Under the pieces are notes generated by a model that had not been told where the DNA came from, ran no database searches, and saw only the letters and a list, made by a program, of their open reading frames with translations. Position numbers and translations under genes: made by a program. Below, piece after piece: positions 1-9,949 of a DNA stretch of 64,000 nucleotides. The DNA is taken from NCBI RefSeq assembly GCF_008360935.1, contig NZ_SRXO01000015.1:84616-148615 (forward strand). The letters run 5' to 3'. This DNA is from Siccirubricoccus phaeus (GTDB lineage: Bacteria; Pseudomonadota; Alphaproteobacteria; Acetobacterales; Acetobacteraceae). Numbering within the stretch: position 1 is the first letter of the stretch; the number at the start of each line of letters is the position of its first letter.

Positions 1-47
1 GCGAAGTTCGCTGGAAATCCAGCGGACTTCGCGGGCAGGACACCCGG
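1..47 (+). repeat. Intergenic repeat family B, partial copy
   Basis: The window opens inside a palindromic element with arms around GCTGGA and TCCAGC, flanked by GCGAAGTTC and GACTTCGC, followed by GGGCAGGACAC. The same element recurs at 27921-28027, 32706-32817, 34279-34398 and 49096-49160. Only its right end lies in the window. It sits downstream of the chpT-like gene, which runs toward it. Confidence 0.7.
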
Positions 48-98
48 TCCAGCCCATGGGACAGCGCCCCCTGCCGGGGCACGGGGCGAAGCCCCGCC

Positions 99-710
99 TC
101 ACCCCTTGGCCAGCACCAGCGGCGGTGCCGGCCCCACCCCCAGCGCCAGGGAAAGGGCGTAGCCCTCCGCCGCCGCCAGGACCGCCAGCAGGGGCACCAC
201 CATGCGCCGCGGCCCCTCCGCCATGGCGGCGTCCAGATCGTCATCCGCCAGCAGGCGCAGCAGCGCGGCGGGCCAGGCCACGCTGCGCCCCTCCGGCAGG
301 ATGGTGAAGCCCGCCGCCGCATCGCCGGCAACATGCACGGTCCCGCCGCGCGGCAGCGCCTCCGCCCCCAGCAGCGCGGCATTCAGCACCAGCGGCACCA
401 GCTCCGCCGGCACCGGGCCAGCGACGGAAAGCCCTGCCAACGCGAATTGCACCCGGGGGAAGGCGGGGGCGCCCAGCAGCAACTCGCCGATCGCCGGCGC
501 GTCCAGCGTCCCGCTGCCCATGCCCCAGGCGGCGCCGTAGAGCCGCAGCCGCAGCCGCAGCGCGGTGGCGGATTCACGTGACAGAGCCAGCAGCTCGGCG
601 TCACCCTGGCTGAGCATGTCGAGAGTGCCGGACAGGCTGCCGACCACGCCGCCGAGATCATGACAGAGCCGGGCAGCGACCAGCCGGGAAAGTCGGGAAG
701 CGGCACTCAT
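99..710 (-). CDS. chpT: ChpT-like histidine phosphotransferase
   Basis: 203-aa cytoplasmic protein. The N-terminal helix carries RLVAARLCHDLGG with His17 as the probable phospho-acceptor, which is the pattern of the alphaproteobacterial HPTransfase/ChpT family (dimerisation helical hairpin followed by a degenerate HATPase-like fold). In Caulobacter ChpT passes phosphate from CckA to CtrA and CpdR; that role here is inferred from family only. The start is the ATG at 708-710. The C-terminal ATPase-like half lacks recognisable N- and G-box ATP motifs, as expected for a transferase rather than a kinase. It is divergent from the DUF3553 gene. Confidence 0.75.
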   Translation of the reverse strand: MSAASRLSRLVAARLCHDLGGVVGSLSGTLDMLSQGDAELLALSRESATALRLRLRLYGAAWGMGSGTLDAPAIGELLLGAPAFPRVQFALAGLSVAGPVPAELVPLVLNAALLGAEALPRGGTVHVAGDAAAGFTILPEGRSVAWPAALLRLLADDDLDAAMAEGPRRMVVPLLAVLAAAEGYALSLALGVGPAPPLVLAKG

Positions 711-796
711 TCCTTTTCCATCCTGCGGGGAGCGGGTCGTCTCGTGTTGATCACATTCCGGTTAGTCAATTCCTTCCCCCGCATGAGGGCCGGAAC

Positions 797-976
797 GTGA
801 CCGGGCTCATCGAGCCCGGCATGTGGGTCCGGCACCCGGATCGCCCGGATTGGGGGATCGGTCAGGTCCAGTCCGTGATCGGCGACCGCGTGACGGTGAA
901 TTTCGAGCACGCGGGCAAGCTGTTGATCAATGCGAAACAGGTCACGCTGGACATAATCGGACCTGAAGACCCCTGA
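797..976 (+). CDS. DUF3553 family small protein
   Basis: 59-aa protein read from a GTG start at 797; an in-frame ATG lies nine codons in. It carries the conserved DUF3553 pattern PGMWVRHPDRPDWGIGQVQS followed by VTVNFEHAGK and a short C-terminal strand. DUF3553 proteins are short, alphaproteobacterial and of unknown function. It could be a small SH3-like barrel, but that is a guess. It lies between a chpT-like gene and moaA, and no shared operon is evident. Confidence 0.75.
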   Translation: MTGLIEPGMWVRHPDRPDWGIGQVQSVIGDRVTVNFEHAGKLLINAKQVTLDIIGPEDP

Positions 977-1075
977 AATTTCGCCGCTTCCGCCGGCCCG
1001 GAGCGACCGGCCCGGCGGCGAAACCCGCCGGACGGGCCGCCCCGGGGGTTGCGGCCCCGGGGGGAGACGGACCAA

Positions 1076-2125
1076 ATGCAGGGCGTGAATGAGCTCTCGA
1101 ACCCTGGACATGCGAACCCTGGGCATGGCGCCATGATTGATCCGTTCGGCCGGCGGATCTCGTATCTGCGTGTCTCCGTTACCGATCGCTGCGACCTGCG
1201 CTGCGTCTACTGCATGGCGGAGGACATGACCTTCCTGCCGAAGCGGGAGGTGCTGACGCTGGAGGAGATGGACCGGCTCTGCGGCGCCTTCATCTCCCTC
1301 GGCGTGGAGCGCATCCGCCTGACCGGCGGGGAGCCGCTGGTGCGCAAGGGGGTGATGACGCTGTTCCAGAGCCTCGGCGCGCGCCTGGGAGGGGGCGGGC
1401 TGAAGGAGCTGACGGTCACCACCAACGGCACCCAGCTCGGCCATATGGCGGAGGGGCTGTACGCCGCGGGCGTCCGCCGCATCAACGTCTCGCTCGACAG
1501 CCTGGACCCGGCGGTCTTCAAGGCGGTGACGCGGTGGGGGGAGCTGGAGAAGACGCTGGACGGCATCTTCGCCGCCAAGGCCGCCGGCCTCGCGGTGAAG
1601 ATCAACGCCGTGGCGCTGAAGGGCGTGAATGAGGGCGAATACGACCGGATGCTCGCCTGGTGCGGCGAGCACGGCTTCGACCTGACGCTGATCGAGACCA
1701 TGCCGATGGGCGAGATCACCGGCGAGCGGGTGGACCAGTACCTGCCGCTCTCCCTGGTGCGGGCGCAGTTGCGGCAGCGCTGGACGCTGGAGGAGACCGA
1801 CTACCGCACCGGCGGGCCGGCCCGCTATTTCACGGTGAAGGAGACCGGCGGGCGGCTCGGCTTCATCACCCCGATGACGCATAATTTCTGCGAATCCTGC
1901 AACCGGGTGCGGCTGACCTGTACCGGCACTCTGTACATGTGCCTGGGGCAGGAGGATGCGGCGGATCTGCGCCGGCCGCTGCGCGACCCGGCGGTGGACG
2001 AGGCGGGGCTGCGCGCGGCCATCGAGGCGGCGATCGCCCGCAAGCCGAAGGGACACGATTTCGTCATCGACCGCCGGCACAAGACCCCGGCGGTGGGGCG
2101 GCATATGAGCGTGACCGGGGGCTGA
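1076..2125 (+). CDS. moaA: GTP 3',8-cyclase MoaA (molybdenum cofactor)
   Basis: 349-aa radical SAM enzyme that rearranges GTP in the first step of molybdopterin synthesis. The N-terminal cluster motif [10 protein letters not shown] (Cys39, 43, 46) follows the family signature [15 protein letters not shown]. The second, GTP-binding cluster motif [11 protein letters not shown] is near the C-terminus, and the protein ends in the essential Gly-Gly (SVTGG). I chose the ATG at 1076 because GGGGGGAGACGG lies just upstream; an ATG at 1133 directly before the conserved core and one at 1049 are alternatives. Its product would serve the molybdenum hydroxylase subunit at 22968-25325. No other moa genes are in the window. 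Confidence 0.95.
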   Translation: MQGVNELSNPGHANPGHGAMIDPFGRRISYLRVSVTDRCDLRCVYCMAEDMTFLPKREVLTLEEMDRLCGAFISLGVERIRLTGGEPLVRKGVMTLFQSLGARLGGGGLKELTVTTNGTQLGHMAEGLYAAGVRRINVSLDSLDPAVFKAVTRWGELEKTLDGIFAAKAAGLAVKINAVALKGVNEGEYDRMLAWCGEHGFDLTLIETMPMGEITGERVDQYLPLSLVRAQLRQRWTLEETDYRTGGPARYFTVKETGGRLGFITPMTHNFCESCNRVRLTCTGTLYMCLGQEDAADLRRPLRDPAVDEAGLRAAIEAAIARKPKGHDFVIDRRHKTPAVGRHMSVTGG

Positions 2126-2452
2126 CCCCGGATTGGGTCCCCGCCGGAGGGCGGGGGCTTCGCCCGCCGGCAGCGGTGCGGCCCCTGGCTGGCGGGGGCT
2201 TCCGCCCTCGTCGTTCTGCCCTCGCCGGCAGGGCCGTGCTGCCGACCCCGCCCGGGGCGAAGGCATCCCGCCGGCCTCCTGCGACGTCGCCGGCGCGGAA
2301 ACTGCCGCCCCCCTCCCCGCTCCGGGGTGCAGGCGCGCCCTCTCCTCCGCCGCGTATGCTTCCGCGCTTTGCCCCCCTGCCCCGGCTCAAGCTATTCTCC
2401 CGCCACGGCGGGCGGCTGCGCCCGGCGACGCTGGCAGCCAGGGGAATGGGCG
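2126..2452. other. Gene-free stretch
   Basis: Very GC-rich region between moaA and the small membrane protein gene. It contains short imperfect hairpins built on GGGGCTTCGCCC-type palindromes, which are common in this genome. I see no conserved coding pattern, RNA gene or clear promoter in it. Confidence 0.5.
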
Positions 2453-2839
2453 ATGGAGTTGCTGCAGGACATGGCGACCCGCCTCGCCGTGCCGGGCATG
2501 CCGGAATGGACCGGGCTGCTGGCCCTTCTGCTGCTGCTGCTGATGGGCCTCGCCTTCCTGCTGATGCCCTTCAGCGTCTTCGGGGTGAAGGGCCGGCTGG
2601 AGCAGATCGAGGCGCAGCTCGACGAGATCCAGGCCGAATTGCGCGGCCTTTCCCTGCGGCTTTCGGACGCGCCGCGGCGCGCCATGGCGGATGACTGGGT
2701 GGAGATGCCGGGCCATGGGCTGCGGGTGCCGGAGGACAGCCTGCCCCGCACCGCCCCGCCCGTGCCGCCCCCCGCCGCCTGGCCGGAAGGCGGCCGCGCC
2801 AGCCGCGCCGAGCCGCGCCTCGACTGGCCCCGCCGCTGA
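2453..2839 (+). CDS. Small single-pass membrane protein with coiled coil
   Basis: 128-aa protein. Residues about 20-42 form one strongly hydrophobic segment (TGLLALLLLLLMGLAFLLM). It is followed by a charged helix rich in Leu, Gln and Glu (RLEQIEAQLDEIQAELRGL) that looks like a short coiled coil, then a Pro/Arg-rich tail. The ATG at 2453 is preceded by CAGGGGAATGGGCG, a plausible ribosome site. I do not recognise a family. The architecture resembles small membrane-anchored scaffold proteins, but no function can be assigned. Confidence 0.6.
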   Translation: MELLQDMATRLAVPGMPEWTGLLALLLLLLMGLAFLLMPFSVFGVKGRLEQIEAQLDEIQAELRGLSLRLSDAPRRAMADDWVEMPGHGLRVPEDSLPRTAPPVPPPAAWPEGGRASRAEPRLDWPRR

Positions 2840-3033
2840 GCCACGCGGCCCGGACTCGAGGTCTTCAAACGCCCCTCGGCCTGCGGCGGACCCCGGCGAC
2901 GATGGGGGGTGGCCGATGGCGCCCCCCGGCGGGGTGGGTCCGGCAGGGGGCAAATCCCTCCCCGCGGGCGTGCCCTTGCCCTGCGGCCCACGCCACGGCT
3001 TGATGCGCCGGACCGGCACAGGGATTCCGAGCG

Positions 3034-3879
3034 ATGCGCGTCAGCGTCATCCAGATGAACCAGGGCAGCGACAAGGCGAGGAACCTGGCGGAGGCCGAGC
3101 GGCTCATCACCGCCGCCGTCGAGGCCGACCGCCCCGGCCTCGTCACCCTGCCCGAGACCTGGACCAATCTCGGCGGCGGCCGCGAGGCGCGCATGGCGGC
3201 GGCGGAGGTGCTGCCCCCCGAGGGCAGCGGTGAGCCCGGCGGCCCGGCCTATGAGCTGCTGCGCGCCCTCGCCCGCCGCCACGGGATCTTCGTCCATGGC
3301 GGCAGCATGGTGGAGGCGGGCGACGGGAAGCTGTTCAACACCACCGTGGTCTTCGACCCCGCCGGCACCGAGATCGCCCGCTACCGCAAGATCCACCTCT
3401 TCGACATCACCGGCCCGGACGGCACCGGCTACCGCGAGAGCGCGCTCTACGGCGCCGGCGACCGGCTGGTGACCTTCGAGGCGGGCGGCATCACCTTCGG
3501 CTGCACCATCTGCTACGACATGCGCTTCGCCGAGGAATACGTCGCGCTGCGCCGGGCGGGGGCGGAAGCGATCTTCGTCCCCTCCAATTTCACCCTCGCC
3601 ACCGGCAAGGACCATTGGGAGGTGCTGCTGCGCGCCCGGGCCATCGAGAGCCAGTGCTGGATCCTCGCCGCCGCCTCCTGGGGCCAGTATGAGGAGCGCG
3701 GCCAGATGCGCTCGGTCTACGGCCATTCCCTGGTGGCGGATCCCTGGGGGCATGTGGTGGCCAAGGTCTCGGACGGGGTGGGCTGGGCGACGGCGCGCAT
3801 CGACGGGGCGGTGACGGCGCGGGTGCGGCGGGACATGCCGGTGCTGGCCCACCGCGACGCGCGGCCGATTTCGCTGTGA
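3034..3879 (+). CDS. Carbon-nitrogen hydrolase (Nit1/Nit2-type amidase)
   Basis: 281-aa nitrilase-superfamily enzyme with the complete catalytic triad: Glu41 in LPETW, Lys119 in YRKIHLFD and Cys160 in TICYDMRF. The KIHLFD context and the overall length place it with the Nit1/Nit2 branch, whose best-known activity is hydrolysis of deaminated glutathione or omega-amides; the substrate here is inferred. The stop codon overlaps the GTG start of the NAD kinase gene (GTGA), so the two are probably translationally coupled. Confidence 0.9.
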   Translation: MRVSVIQMNQGSDKARNLAEAERLITAAVEADRPGLVTLPETWTNLGGGREARMAAAEVLPPEGSGEPGGPAYELLRALARRHGIFVHGGSMVEAGDGKLFNTTVVFDPAGTEIARYRKIHLFDITGPDGTGYRESALYGAGDRLVTFEAGGITFGCTICYDMRFAEEYVALRRAGAEAIFVPSNFTLATGKDHWEVLLRARAIESQCWILAAASWGQYEERGQMRSVYGHSLVADPWGHVVAKVSDGVGWATARIDGAVTARVRRDMPVLAHRDARPISL

Positions 3880-4694
3880 GCGAGCCGGTATCGAGCTTCC
3901 CGCTGCCCGTCACCCAGACGCCGGAGGATTTCGCCGGGCGCATCGCCTTCCTGGCCTCCGCCACGGAAGCCGCCTGCGCCGCCCGCGCCCGGCTGGTGGC
4001 CCGCTACGGCGACACGCCGCTGGAGCAGGCGGCGGCGATCGTGGCGCTCGGCGGCGATGGCTGCATGCTGGAGACGCAGCACCGGCTGCTGGGCCGCAAC
4101 ATCCCGGTCTATGGGATGAATTGCGGCAGCGTCGGCTTCCTGATGAACGACTACCGGGAGGAGGCACTGCCCGAACGCCTGGCGGATGCCCAGGCCGCCA
4201 TGCTGCACCCCTTGCGCATGCGCGCCATCACCGCCGGCGGCGCGGTGCGGGAAGCGCTGGCGATCAACGAGGTCTCGCTGCTGCGGGAGACGCGGCAGGC
4301 GGCCAAGATCCGCATCCTGATCGACGGCAAGGAGAGGCTTTCGGAGCTGATCTGCGACGGGGTGCTGGTCTCCACCCCGGCGGGCAGCACGGCCTACAAC
4401 CTCTCGGCGCATGGGCCGATCGTGCCGCTGGGGGCGAACCTGCTGCCGCTGACGCCGATTTCCGCCTTCCGCCCGCGGCGCTGGCGCGGCGCGCTGCTGC
4501 CCGCCGATGCCGAGGTCGCCTTCGAGATCCTGGAGGGCGAGAAGCGCCCGGTCGCCGCCGTGGCGGATTATACCGAGGTGCGGGAGGTCCGCCGGGTGGA
4601 GGTGCGGGAGGATCGCGGCGTGGCGCTGACCCTGCTGTTCGACCCGGACCACGGGCTGTCCGAGCGGATCATCGCGGAGCAGTTCACGGTGTGA
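3876..4694 (+). CDS. nadK: NAD kinase
   Basis: 272-aa cytoplasmic kinase making NADP from NAD and ATP. The GGDG motif is at residues 59-62 ([10 protein letters not shown]), followed by the NAD-site pattern [10 protein letters not shown] and [16 protein letters not shown]. It starts with GTG at 3876, overlapping the upstream amidase stop, and its own TGA overlaps the GTG of the MFS gene. The Cys after GGDG replaces the Thr or Phe seen in many homologues. Length fits the short alphaproteobacterial form. Confidence 0.95.
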   Translation: MSEPVSSFPLPVTQTPEDFAGRIAFLASATEAACAARARLVARYGDTPLEQAAAIVALGGDGCMLETQHRLLGRNIPVYGMNCGSVGFLMNDYREEALPERLADAQAAMLHPLRMRAITAGGAVREALAINEVSLLRETRQAAKIRILIDGKERLSELICDGVLVSTPAGSTAYNLSAHGPIVPLGANLLPLTPISAFRPRRWRGALLPADAEVAFEILEGEKRPVAAVADYTEVREVRRVEVREDRGVALTLLFDPDHGLSERIIAEQFTV

Positions 4695-5950
4695 GCCAGC
4701 CCGCTGCCAGGGCGGAAGCGGCGGCGCCGAGGAATACGCCGCCGGAGGCGACGCCCGGGGCGACGGCGGCGGCGCCGGATGCGGAGCCGCTGCCCGCCGC
4801 CGACACCCGCCTGCTCTGGGGCATCGCGCTCGGCCAGACCATCGGCTGGGGCACGCTGTACTACGCTTTCCCCCTGTTCGGCGCGCCGCTGGAGGCGGAG
4901 CTCGGCTGGAGCCGGGCGGCGTTCAATGCCGGGCTGACGCTGGCCCTGCTGGTCTCCGGCCTGGCCGCCATTCCGGTGGGGCGGATGGTGGACCGCTCCG
5001 GCGGGCGGCGCATGCTGGCCTGGGGCGCGGGCGCCGGGGCGGTGCTGCTGCTGGGCTGGGCCGCCACCTCCTCCCTGCCCGTCTTCTGGGGCATCTGGCT
5101 GCTGATGGGGCTGGCGCATGCCGCCTCGCTCTGGGCCCCGGCCATGGCGGTGGTGGTGGCGATGGCGCGGGATCCGGCGCGGACCATCACCGGCATCACC
5201 TTCGTCACCGGCTTCACCGCCACCATCTTCACGCCCCTGACCGCGCTGCTGATCGAGGGCTTGGGCTGGCGCGGCGCGCTGCTGGCGCTGGCGGCGCTGC
5301 AGGCCGTGGTGGTGCCGCTGACGCTCTGGCTGCTGCCGGCCGAGGGCGGGCGGACCAGCACGGCGCCGCGCCCGGGCTTCAGCCTGTGGCGGGCGGTGCG
5401 GCGGCCGGCCTTCCTGCAGATCGCCGCCTGCCTGGGGGCGCTGAGCTTCATCAGCATCGGGCTGACGGCGCATCTCATCCCGCTGCTGCGGGAACGCGGG
5501 CTGGCGGAGCCGATGGTGATCCTCATCGTCTCCCTGCAGGGGCCCTTCACCGTGGCGGCGCGGGCGCTGCTCTTCGCGCTGGGGCCGCTTGTGACGATGC
5601 GGGATGTCGGCCGGCTGGCGACGCTGCTGACGCCCTGCGCCATGCTGGTGCTGGCGGTGGCGCCGCCGGCGCTGCTGCCCTTCCTGCTCTATGCGCTGCT
5701 CTGGGCCATGGCGGATGGGCTGATGACCATCGTCCGGGCGGCGGGGGTGGCGGAGATATTGGGGCGGGAAGCCTATGGGACCATCACCGGGGCGCTGACC
5801 ATGGTCTCGCTGCTGCCGCGGACCCTGGCGCCGCTGGCGATCGCGCTGCTGTGGGAGGGGTTCGGGGGGTATGGGCCGGTGCCCTGGCTGCTGGCGGGGC
5901 TGGGCTGCGTGGCGGCGGCGGCGTTCTTCCGGGCGGCGAAGCCGGGGTGA
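4691..5950 (+). CDS. MFS permease
   Basis: 419-aa membrane protein of about twelve hydrophobic segments. It has the MFS loop 2-3 motif ([13 protein letters not shown]) and a central loop near the middle separating two six-helix halves. The first 35 residues are an Ala/Pro-rich cytoplasmic tail. The GTG at 4691 overlaps the nadK stop (GTGA). The pattern resembles the OFA/monocarboxylate or YbfB-like branches, but the substrate cannot be read from the sequence. A perfect palindrome follows the stop. Confidence 0.85.
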   Translation: MSQPAARAEAAAPRNTPPEATPGATAAAPDAEPLPAADTRLLWGIALGQTIGWGTLYYAFPLFGAPLEAELGWSRAAFNAGLTLALLVSGLAAIPVGRMVDRSGGRRMLAWGAGAGAVLLLGWAATSSLPVFWGIWLLMGLAHAASLWAPAMAVVVAMARDPARTITGITFVTGFTATIFTPLTALLIEGLGWRGALLALAALQAVVVPLTLWLLPAEGGRTSTAPRPGFSLWRAVRRPAFLQIAACLGALSFISIGLTAHLIPLLRERGLAEPMVILIVSLQGPFTVAARALLFALGPLVTMRDVGRLATLLTPCAMLVLAVAPPALLPFLLYALLWAMADGLMTIVRAAGVAEILGREAYGTITGALTMVSLLPRTLAPLAIALLWEGFGGYGPVPWLLAGLGCVAAAAFFRAAKPG

Positions 5951-5961
5951 GGCAGTAGAAT

Positions 5962-6008
5962 GGGGGCTTTGCCCGTTGGCGGCACTGCCGCCAACGGGCA
6001 AAGCCCCC
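5962..6008. terminator. Perfect 23-bp palindrome between convergent genes
   Basis: Two 23-base arms, GGGGGCTTTGCCCGTTGGCG plus GCA and its exact complement, are separated by one base. It lies between the converging ends of the MFS gene and the dppF-like gene. No T-tract follows on either strand, so it is a strong hairpin that may act as a two-way transcription barrier rather than a classical Rho-independent terminator. Related arms occur at 16403-16440 and 16690-16725, so it also behaves as a dispersed repeat. Confidence 0.65.
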
Positions 6009-6052
6009 GATCTTCGTGGCGTTCTCTGAGTTCGGCGTCAGGGGCCCATCCC

Positions 6053-7090
6053 TCACGCCAGATCGTTCAGATGACACGCACTCCGCCGCCCGGGCGCGAT
6101 CGCCTTCAGCGCCGGCCGTTCCAGCTTGCAGCGCTCCATCGCATGCGGGCAGCGCGGGTGGAAATGGCAGCCGCTGGGCGGATTCAGCGGCGAGGGGATT
6201 TCCCCCTGCACCCCGGCGAAGCTGCGCTTGCGCGCGTCGATCCGCGGCACCTCCGCCAGCAGCGCCTGGGTGTAGGGGTGGTTGGGCGAGCGGAAGACCT
6301 CCTCCGCCGGCGCCTCCTCCACCACGCGCCCGAGATACATGATGACGACGCGGTCGGAGAGATGCTCCACCACGCCAAGGTCATGGCTGATGAACAGGTA
6401 GGTGAGGTCCAGCTCCTTCCGGAGCTTCATGAAGAGGTTCAGGATCTGCGCCTGGATGGAGACGTCGAGTGCCGCCACCGCCTCGTCGCAGACCAGGAAA
6501 TCCGGCTGCACCGCCAGCGCCCGGGCGATGCCGATGCGCTGCCGCTGGCCGCCGCTGAATTGGTGCGGGTAGCGCTTCTTCAGCGCGGGATCGAGGCCGG
6601 CGCGACGGAGCTGCTCATCGACATAGGCGGCGAGTTCCGAACGCCGCGCCAGCCCGTGCACCAGCGGCGCCTCGCCGACGATCTCCTCCACCTTCAGCCG
6701 CGGGTTGAGCGAGGCGTAAGGGTCCTGGAAGATCATCTGGGTGGCGAGCTTCACCCGCCGCGCCTCCGGCCCGTCCAGGCTCCGCAGGTCGCGGCCATGG
6801 GAGAGGATGACGCCGTCGCTCGGCGGGAGGATGCCGGCGATCATCCGGCCGAGCGTCGATTTGCCGCAGCCGCTCTCGCCCACCAGCCCGACCACCTCGC
6901 CGCGGCGGATGGCGAGGTCGACGCCGTCCACCGCATGCACCACCTCCTCCCGCACCTTCACGCCGAGGCGGCGGGCGAGCTTCGCGGCGAAATCCAGCGT
7001 CTTCGCGAAGCGGCGGGAGACGCCGCGGGCCTCGACGATCGGCGGCGCCTCGGTGGTCCGCATGGCCGGGGCCTCCAGGGTCTCGCTCAT
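6053..7090 (-). CDS. Peptide/nickel-type ABC importer ATPase (DppF/OppF)
   Basis: 345-aa ABC ATPase energising the importer encoded upstream. Walker A is GESGCGKST, the signature is FSGGQRQRIGIA and the Walker B region is FLVCDEAVAALDVS. The usual Pro after the catalytic Glu is Ala here, a variant seen in some DppF lineages. The C-terminal oligopeptide-ABC extension has the Cys pattern GCHFHPRCPHAMERC. Its start overlaps the dppD-like stop by four bases. It is the last gene of the five-gene operon. Confidence 0.92.
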   Translation of the reverse strand: MSETLEAPAMRTTEAPPIVEARGVSRRFAKTLDFAAKLARRLGVKVREEVVHAVDGVDLAIRRGEVVGLVGESGCGKSTLGRMIAGILPPSDGVILSHGRDLRSLDGPEARRVKLATQMIFQDPYASLNPRLKVEEIVGEAPLVHGLARRSELAAYVDEQLRRAGLDPALKKRYPHQFSGGQRQRIGIARALAVQPDFLVCDEAVAALDVSIQAQILNLFMKLRKELDLTYLFISHDLGVVEHLSDRVVIMYLGRVVEEAPAEEVFRSPNHPYTQALLAEVPRIDARKRSFAGVQGEIPSPLNPPSGCHFHPRCPHAMERCKLERPALKAIAPGRRSACHLNDLA

Positions 7091-8070
7091 GCCGCGGCGA
7101 CCTCCGCCAGATGGGGGTGGATGCAGCGCGCATGCCGCCCTGGCAGGTATTCCGCGAAGGGCGGCGGCTCGGCGCAGCGCGCCTCGGCGCGCGGGCAGCG
7201 GGCGCGGAAGGCGCAGCCCGGCGGCAGGTTGAGCAGGCTGGGGGTCATGCCGGGGATCTGGCTGAGCGGCGCGCCGCGATGGTTGCGGCTGGGCACGCTG
7301 CCGATCAGGCCGCGGGTGTAGGGGTGCAGCGGCGCGTCCAGCACTTCGCTCACCGGGCCGCTTTCCGCGACCTTCCCCGCATACATGACCGCGATGTCGT
7401 CGGCGAGGCCGGCGACGACCGAGAGGTCATGGGTGATCCAGATCAGCGCCGTGCCGTATTGCGTGCAGAGCTTCTGCGCCTCGGCGAGGATCTGGCCCTG
7501 GATGGTGACGTCGAGCGCGGTGGTGGGTTCGTCGGCGATGATGAGGTCCGGCTTGTGCAGCAGGGCGATGGCGATGGCGACGCGCTGGCGCATGCCGCCG
7601 GAGAATTGGTGCGGATAGGCGGCAAGGCGTTCCTCCGGCGAGGGGATGCCGACCTGGCCCAGCGCATCCCGCGCCCGCTGCCTGGCTTCGGCGCGGCTGA
7701 CCCTGGCGTGGGCCAGGACCGTCTCGATCATCTGGGTGTCGATGCGCAGGACCGGGTTCAGCGTCATCATCGGGTCCTGGAAGATCATCGCGATGCGGTT
7801 GCCGCGCAGGTCGCGCATCTGCGCCTCGCTCAGCGTGGCGAGGTCGGTGCCCTTGAACAGGATCTGCCCGCCGGTGATCCGCCCCGGCGGATCGACCAGG
7901 CCGAGGATGGAGAAGCCGGTGACCGTCTTGCCCGAGCCGCTTTCTCCCACCAGGCCGAGCACCTTGCCGCGCTCCACGGTGAAGGAGACGTCGTCCACCG
8001 CCTTCACCACGCCGGCGCGGGTGAAGAAGTGGGTCCGCAAATTGCGGACCTCGAGAGTGGGGGGCGTCAC
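7087..8070 (-). CDS. Peptide/nickel-type ABC importer ATPase (DppD/OppD)
   Basis: 327-aa ABC ATPase. Walker A is [11 protein letters not shown], the signature [12 protein letters not shown] and Walker [17 protein letters not shown], all intact. The C-terminal oligopeptide-ABC motif [15 protein letters not shown] suggests the Fe-S or Zn-binding tail common in DppD. It pairs with the DppF-like ATPase. Four-base overlaps on both sides indicate a single translationally coupled transcript. Confidence 0.93.
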   Translation of the reverse strand: MTPPTLEVRNLRTHFFTRAGVVKAVDDVSFTVERGKVLGLVGESGSGKTVTGFSILGLVDPPGRITGGQILFKGTDLATLSEAQMRDLRGNRIAMIFQDPMMTLNPVLRIDTQMIETVLAHARVSRAEARQRARDALGQVGIPSPEERLAAYPHQFSGGMRQRVAIAIALLHKPDLIIADEPTTALDVTIQGQILAEAQKLCTQYGTALIWITHDLSVVAGLADDIAVMYAGKVAESGPVSEVLDAPLHPYTRGLIGSVPSRNHRGAPLSQIPGMTPSLLNLPPGCAFRARCPRAEARCAEPPPFAEYLPGRHARCIHPHLAEVAAA

Positions 8071-8978
8071 CGCTTCAGCCTCGGGTTCAGCACGTCGCGC
8101 AATTGGTCGCCGACCAGGTTGATGGAGACGATGGTCACCAGCAGGGCGATGCCCGGGTAGAAGCTGATCCAGTATTTCCCGCTCAGCATGTACTCATAGC
8201 CATTGGCGATCAGCAGGCCGAGGGAGGGCTCGGTGATCGGCACGCCGAGGCCGAGGAAGGAGAGCGTGGCTTCCAGCGCGATGGCGCGCGCCACCTGCAT
8301 GGTGGCGACGACGATCAGCGGCGGCAGGCAATTCGGCAGCAGATGGCGGAAGATGATGCGCCGCGTCGGCAGCGCCAGGCATTGCGCCGCCTCGATGTAC
8401 TCGCGCCGCCGTTCCACCAGCGCGGAGCCGCGCACGGTGCGGGCGTAATAGGCCCACTCCACCACCACCAGCGCGATGACGACGTTCAGAATCCCCTTGC
8501 CGAGGAAGGCGAGGATCATCAGCGCGGCGAGAATGGCGGGGAAGGAGAGCTGCAGATCGACCAGCCGCATGATGAGGCTGTCCGTGCGCCCGCCGGCATA
8601 GGCGGCGATCATCCCCAGCGAGGCACCGACCAGGCAGGCGATGATGGCCGAGCCGGCACCGACGAGGAGGGAGATGCGCAGCCCGTACATGATGCCGGAG
8701 AGCATGTCCCGCCCCTGGTCATCCGTGCCGAGCCAGTAGGTGAAGCCGGCGCCGCCCACGCTGCCCGGCTCCAGCCGCCCATCCATGATGTCGAGCTGGG
8801 CGAGGTCATAAGGGTTCTGCGGCGCGATCCAGGGGGCGAGGATCGCCACCAGCGCGATGATGGTGAAGAGCAGCAGCCCGAACAGCGCCAGCTTGCTCTC
8901 GGCGAATTCGGCGACGAAGCGGCGGAAGGGCGTCTCGACCCGCGGCGGGGCGATACTGCCGGCGGCGGTGCTGCTCAT
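8067..8978 (-). CDS. Peptide/nickel-type ABC importer permease (DppC)
   Basis: 303-aa inner-membrane permease. The first hydrophobic segment (LALFGLLLFTIIALVAILAP) is followed by a periplasmic loop with the family motif HWLGTDDQGRD-like TYWLGTDDQGRDML. A cluster of membrane segments follows, with the EAA-type coupling loop (ALVERRREYIEAAQCLALPT). I placed the start at the ATG at 8976-8978, which overlaps the dppB-like stop by four bases. The reading frame stays open further upstream, but that part is antisense-like shadow of dppB. Confidence 0.92.
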   Translation of the reverse strand: MSSTAAGSIAPPRVETPFRRFVAEFAESKLALFGLLLFTIIALVAILAPWIAPQNPYDLAQLDIMDGRLEPGSVGGAGFTYWLGTDDQGRDMLSGIMYGLRISLLVGAGSAIIACLVGASLGMIAAYAGGRTDSLIMRLVDLQLSFPAILAALMILAFLGKGILNVVIALVVVEWAYYARTVRGSALVERRREYIEAAQCLALPTRRIIFRHLLPNCLPPLIVVATMQVARAIALEATLSFLGLGVPITEPSLGLLIANGYEYMLSGKYWISFYPGIALLVTIVSINLVGDQLRDVLNPRLKR

Positions 8979-9949
8979 GCCTTGCCCTCCAGCCGGACGC
9001 GCGGATCGAGCACGGAATAGGTGATGTCCACCACCAGGTTGATGGTGATGAAGAGCAGCACGATGATCATCAGATAGGCCACCATCACCGGGCGGTCGAG
9101 CACGTTGATGCTGTCGATGATCAGCTTGCCCATGCCCGGCCAGGCGAAGACGCTCTCCGTGACGACCGAGAAGGCGATGGTGCCGCCGAATTCCAGCCCC
9201 ACCACCGTCACCACCGGGATCAGGATGTTCTTGAAGACATGGACGAAGGTGACGCGGGCGGGGGAAAGCCCCTTGGCCCGGGCGAATTTCACATAGTCCA
9301 TCAGCATCGTCTCCCGCACCCCCGCGCGGGTCAGGCGGATGACGAGGCTGATTTTGAAGAGCGCGAGGTTCAGCGCCGGCATGGCCATATGCGCGAGGCC
9401 GTCCCGCGTCAGGAAGGACCAGCGCATGCCGAGCACCTCCACCGTTTCGCCGCGCCCGGTGCTGGGCAGCCAGCCGAGCTGCACGGCGAAGACCATGATG
9501 AGCATCAGCCCGACCCAGAAGGTGGGGAGCGAGAAGCCGAGGATGCTGCCCGCCATGATCCCCTGGGAGAGCGCGGATTTCGGCCGGAGCCCGGCATAGA
9601 GGCCGAGCGGCAGGCCGATGAGCAGCGCCACGATGGTGGCGCCGAAGGCCAGTTCCAGCGTCGCCGGCATGCGCTGCAGAATCAGCCTGAGCGCCGGCTC
9701 GTTGAACACGAAGGACCGCCCGAGATCGCCCTGCAGCGCCCGCCCCAGGAAGACCAGATATTGCTGCCACAGCGGCAGATCGAGGCCGAGCGCCTTCACC
9801 GCCCGCTCCCGCTCGATCTGGTCGGCCTCGGGGCTGATCAGGATCTCCACCGGATCGCCGATGGCATAGACGCCGAGGAAGACCAGCAGCGACATGGCCA
9901 GCACGACGCCCACCGCCTGGAGCAGGCGGCGCAGGAGGAAGACCGTCAT
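8975..9949 (-). CDS. Peptide/nickel-type ABC importer permease (DppB)
   Basis: 324-aa inner-membrane permease with an N-terminal transmembrane helix directly at the start (LLRRLLQAVGVVLAMSLLVF), a periplasmic loop with the family pattern GLDLPLWQQYLVFL and LQGDLGRS, and five further segments. The EAA coupling loop reads MDYVKFARAKGLSPARVTF. It forms the heterodimeric channel with the DppC-like protein. Its start overlaps the SBP stop. Confidence 0.92.
   Translation of the reverse strand: MTVFLLRRLLQAVGVVLAMSLLVFLGVYAIGDPVEILISPEADQIERERAVKALGLDLPLWQQYLVFLGRALQGDLGRSFVFNEPALRLILQRMPATLELAFGATIVALLIGLPLGLYAGLRPKSALSQGIMAGSILGFSLPTFWVGLMLIMVFAVQLGWLPSTGRGETVEVLGMRWSFLTRDGLAHMAMPALNLALFKISLVIRLTRAGVRETMLMDYVKFARAKGLSPARVTFVHVFKNILIPVVTVVGLEFGGTIAFSVVTESVFAWPGMGKLIIDSINVLDRPVMVAYLMIIVLLFITINLVVDITYSVLDPRVRLEGKA

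Noticed and set aside
707..2266. Long minus-strand open frame over moaA
   Set aside because: It is antisense to a complete MoaA with all motifs; its translation is His/Arg/Pro-rich, as expected of a reverse-frame shadow in GC-rich DNA.
5962..6008. Classical Rho-independent terminator
   Set aside because: The stem is perfect but there is no T-tract on either strand, so I report it only as a strong palindrome with possible terminator role.
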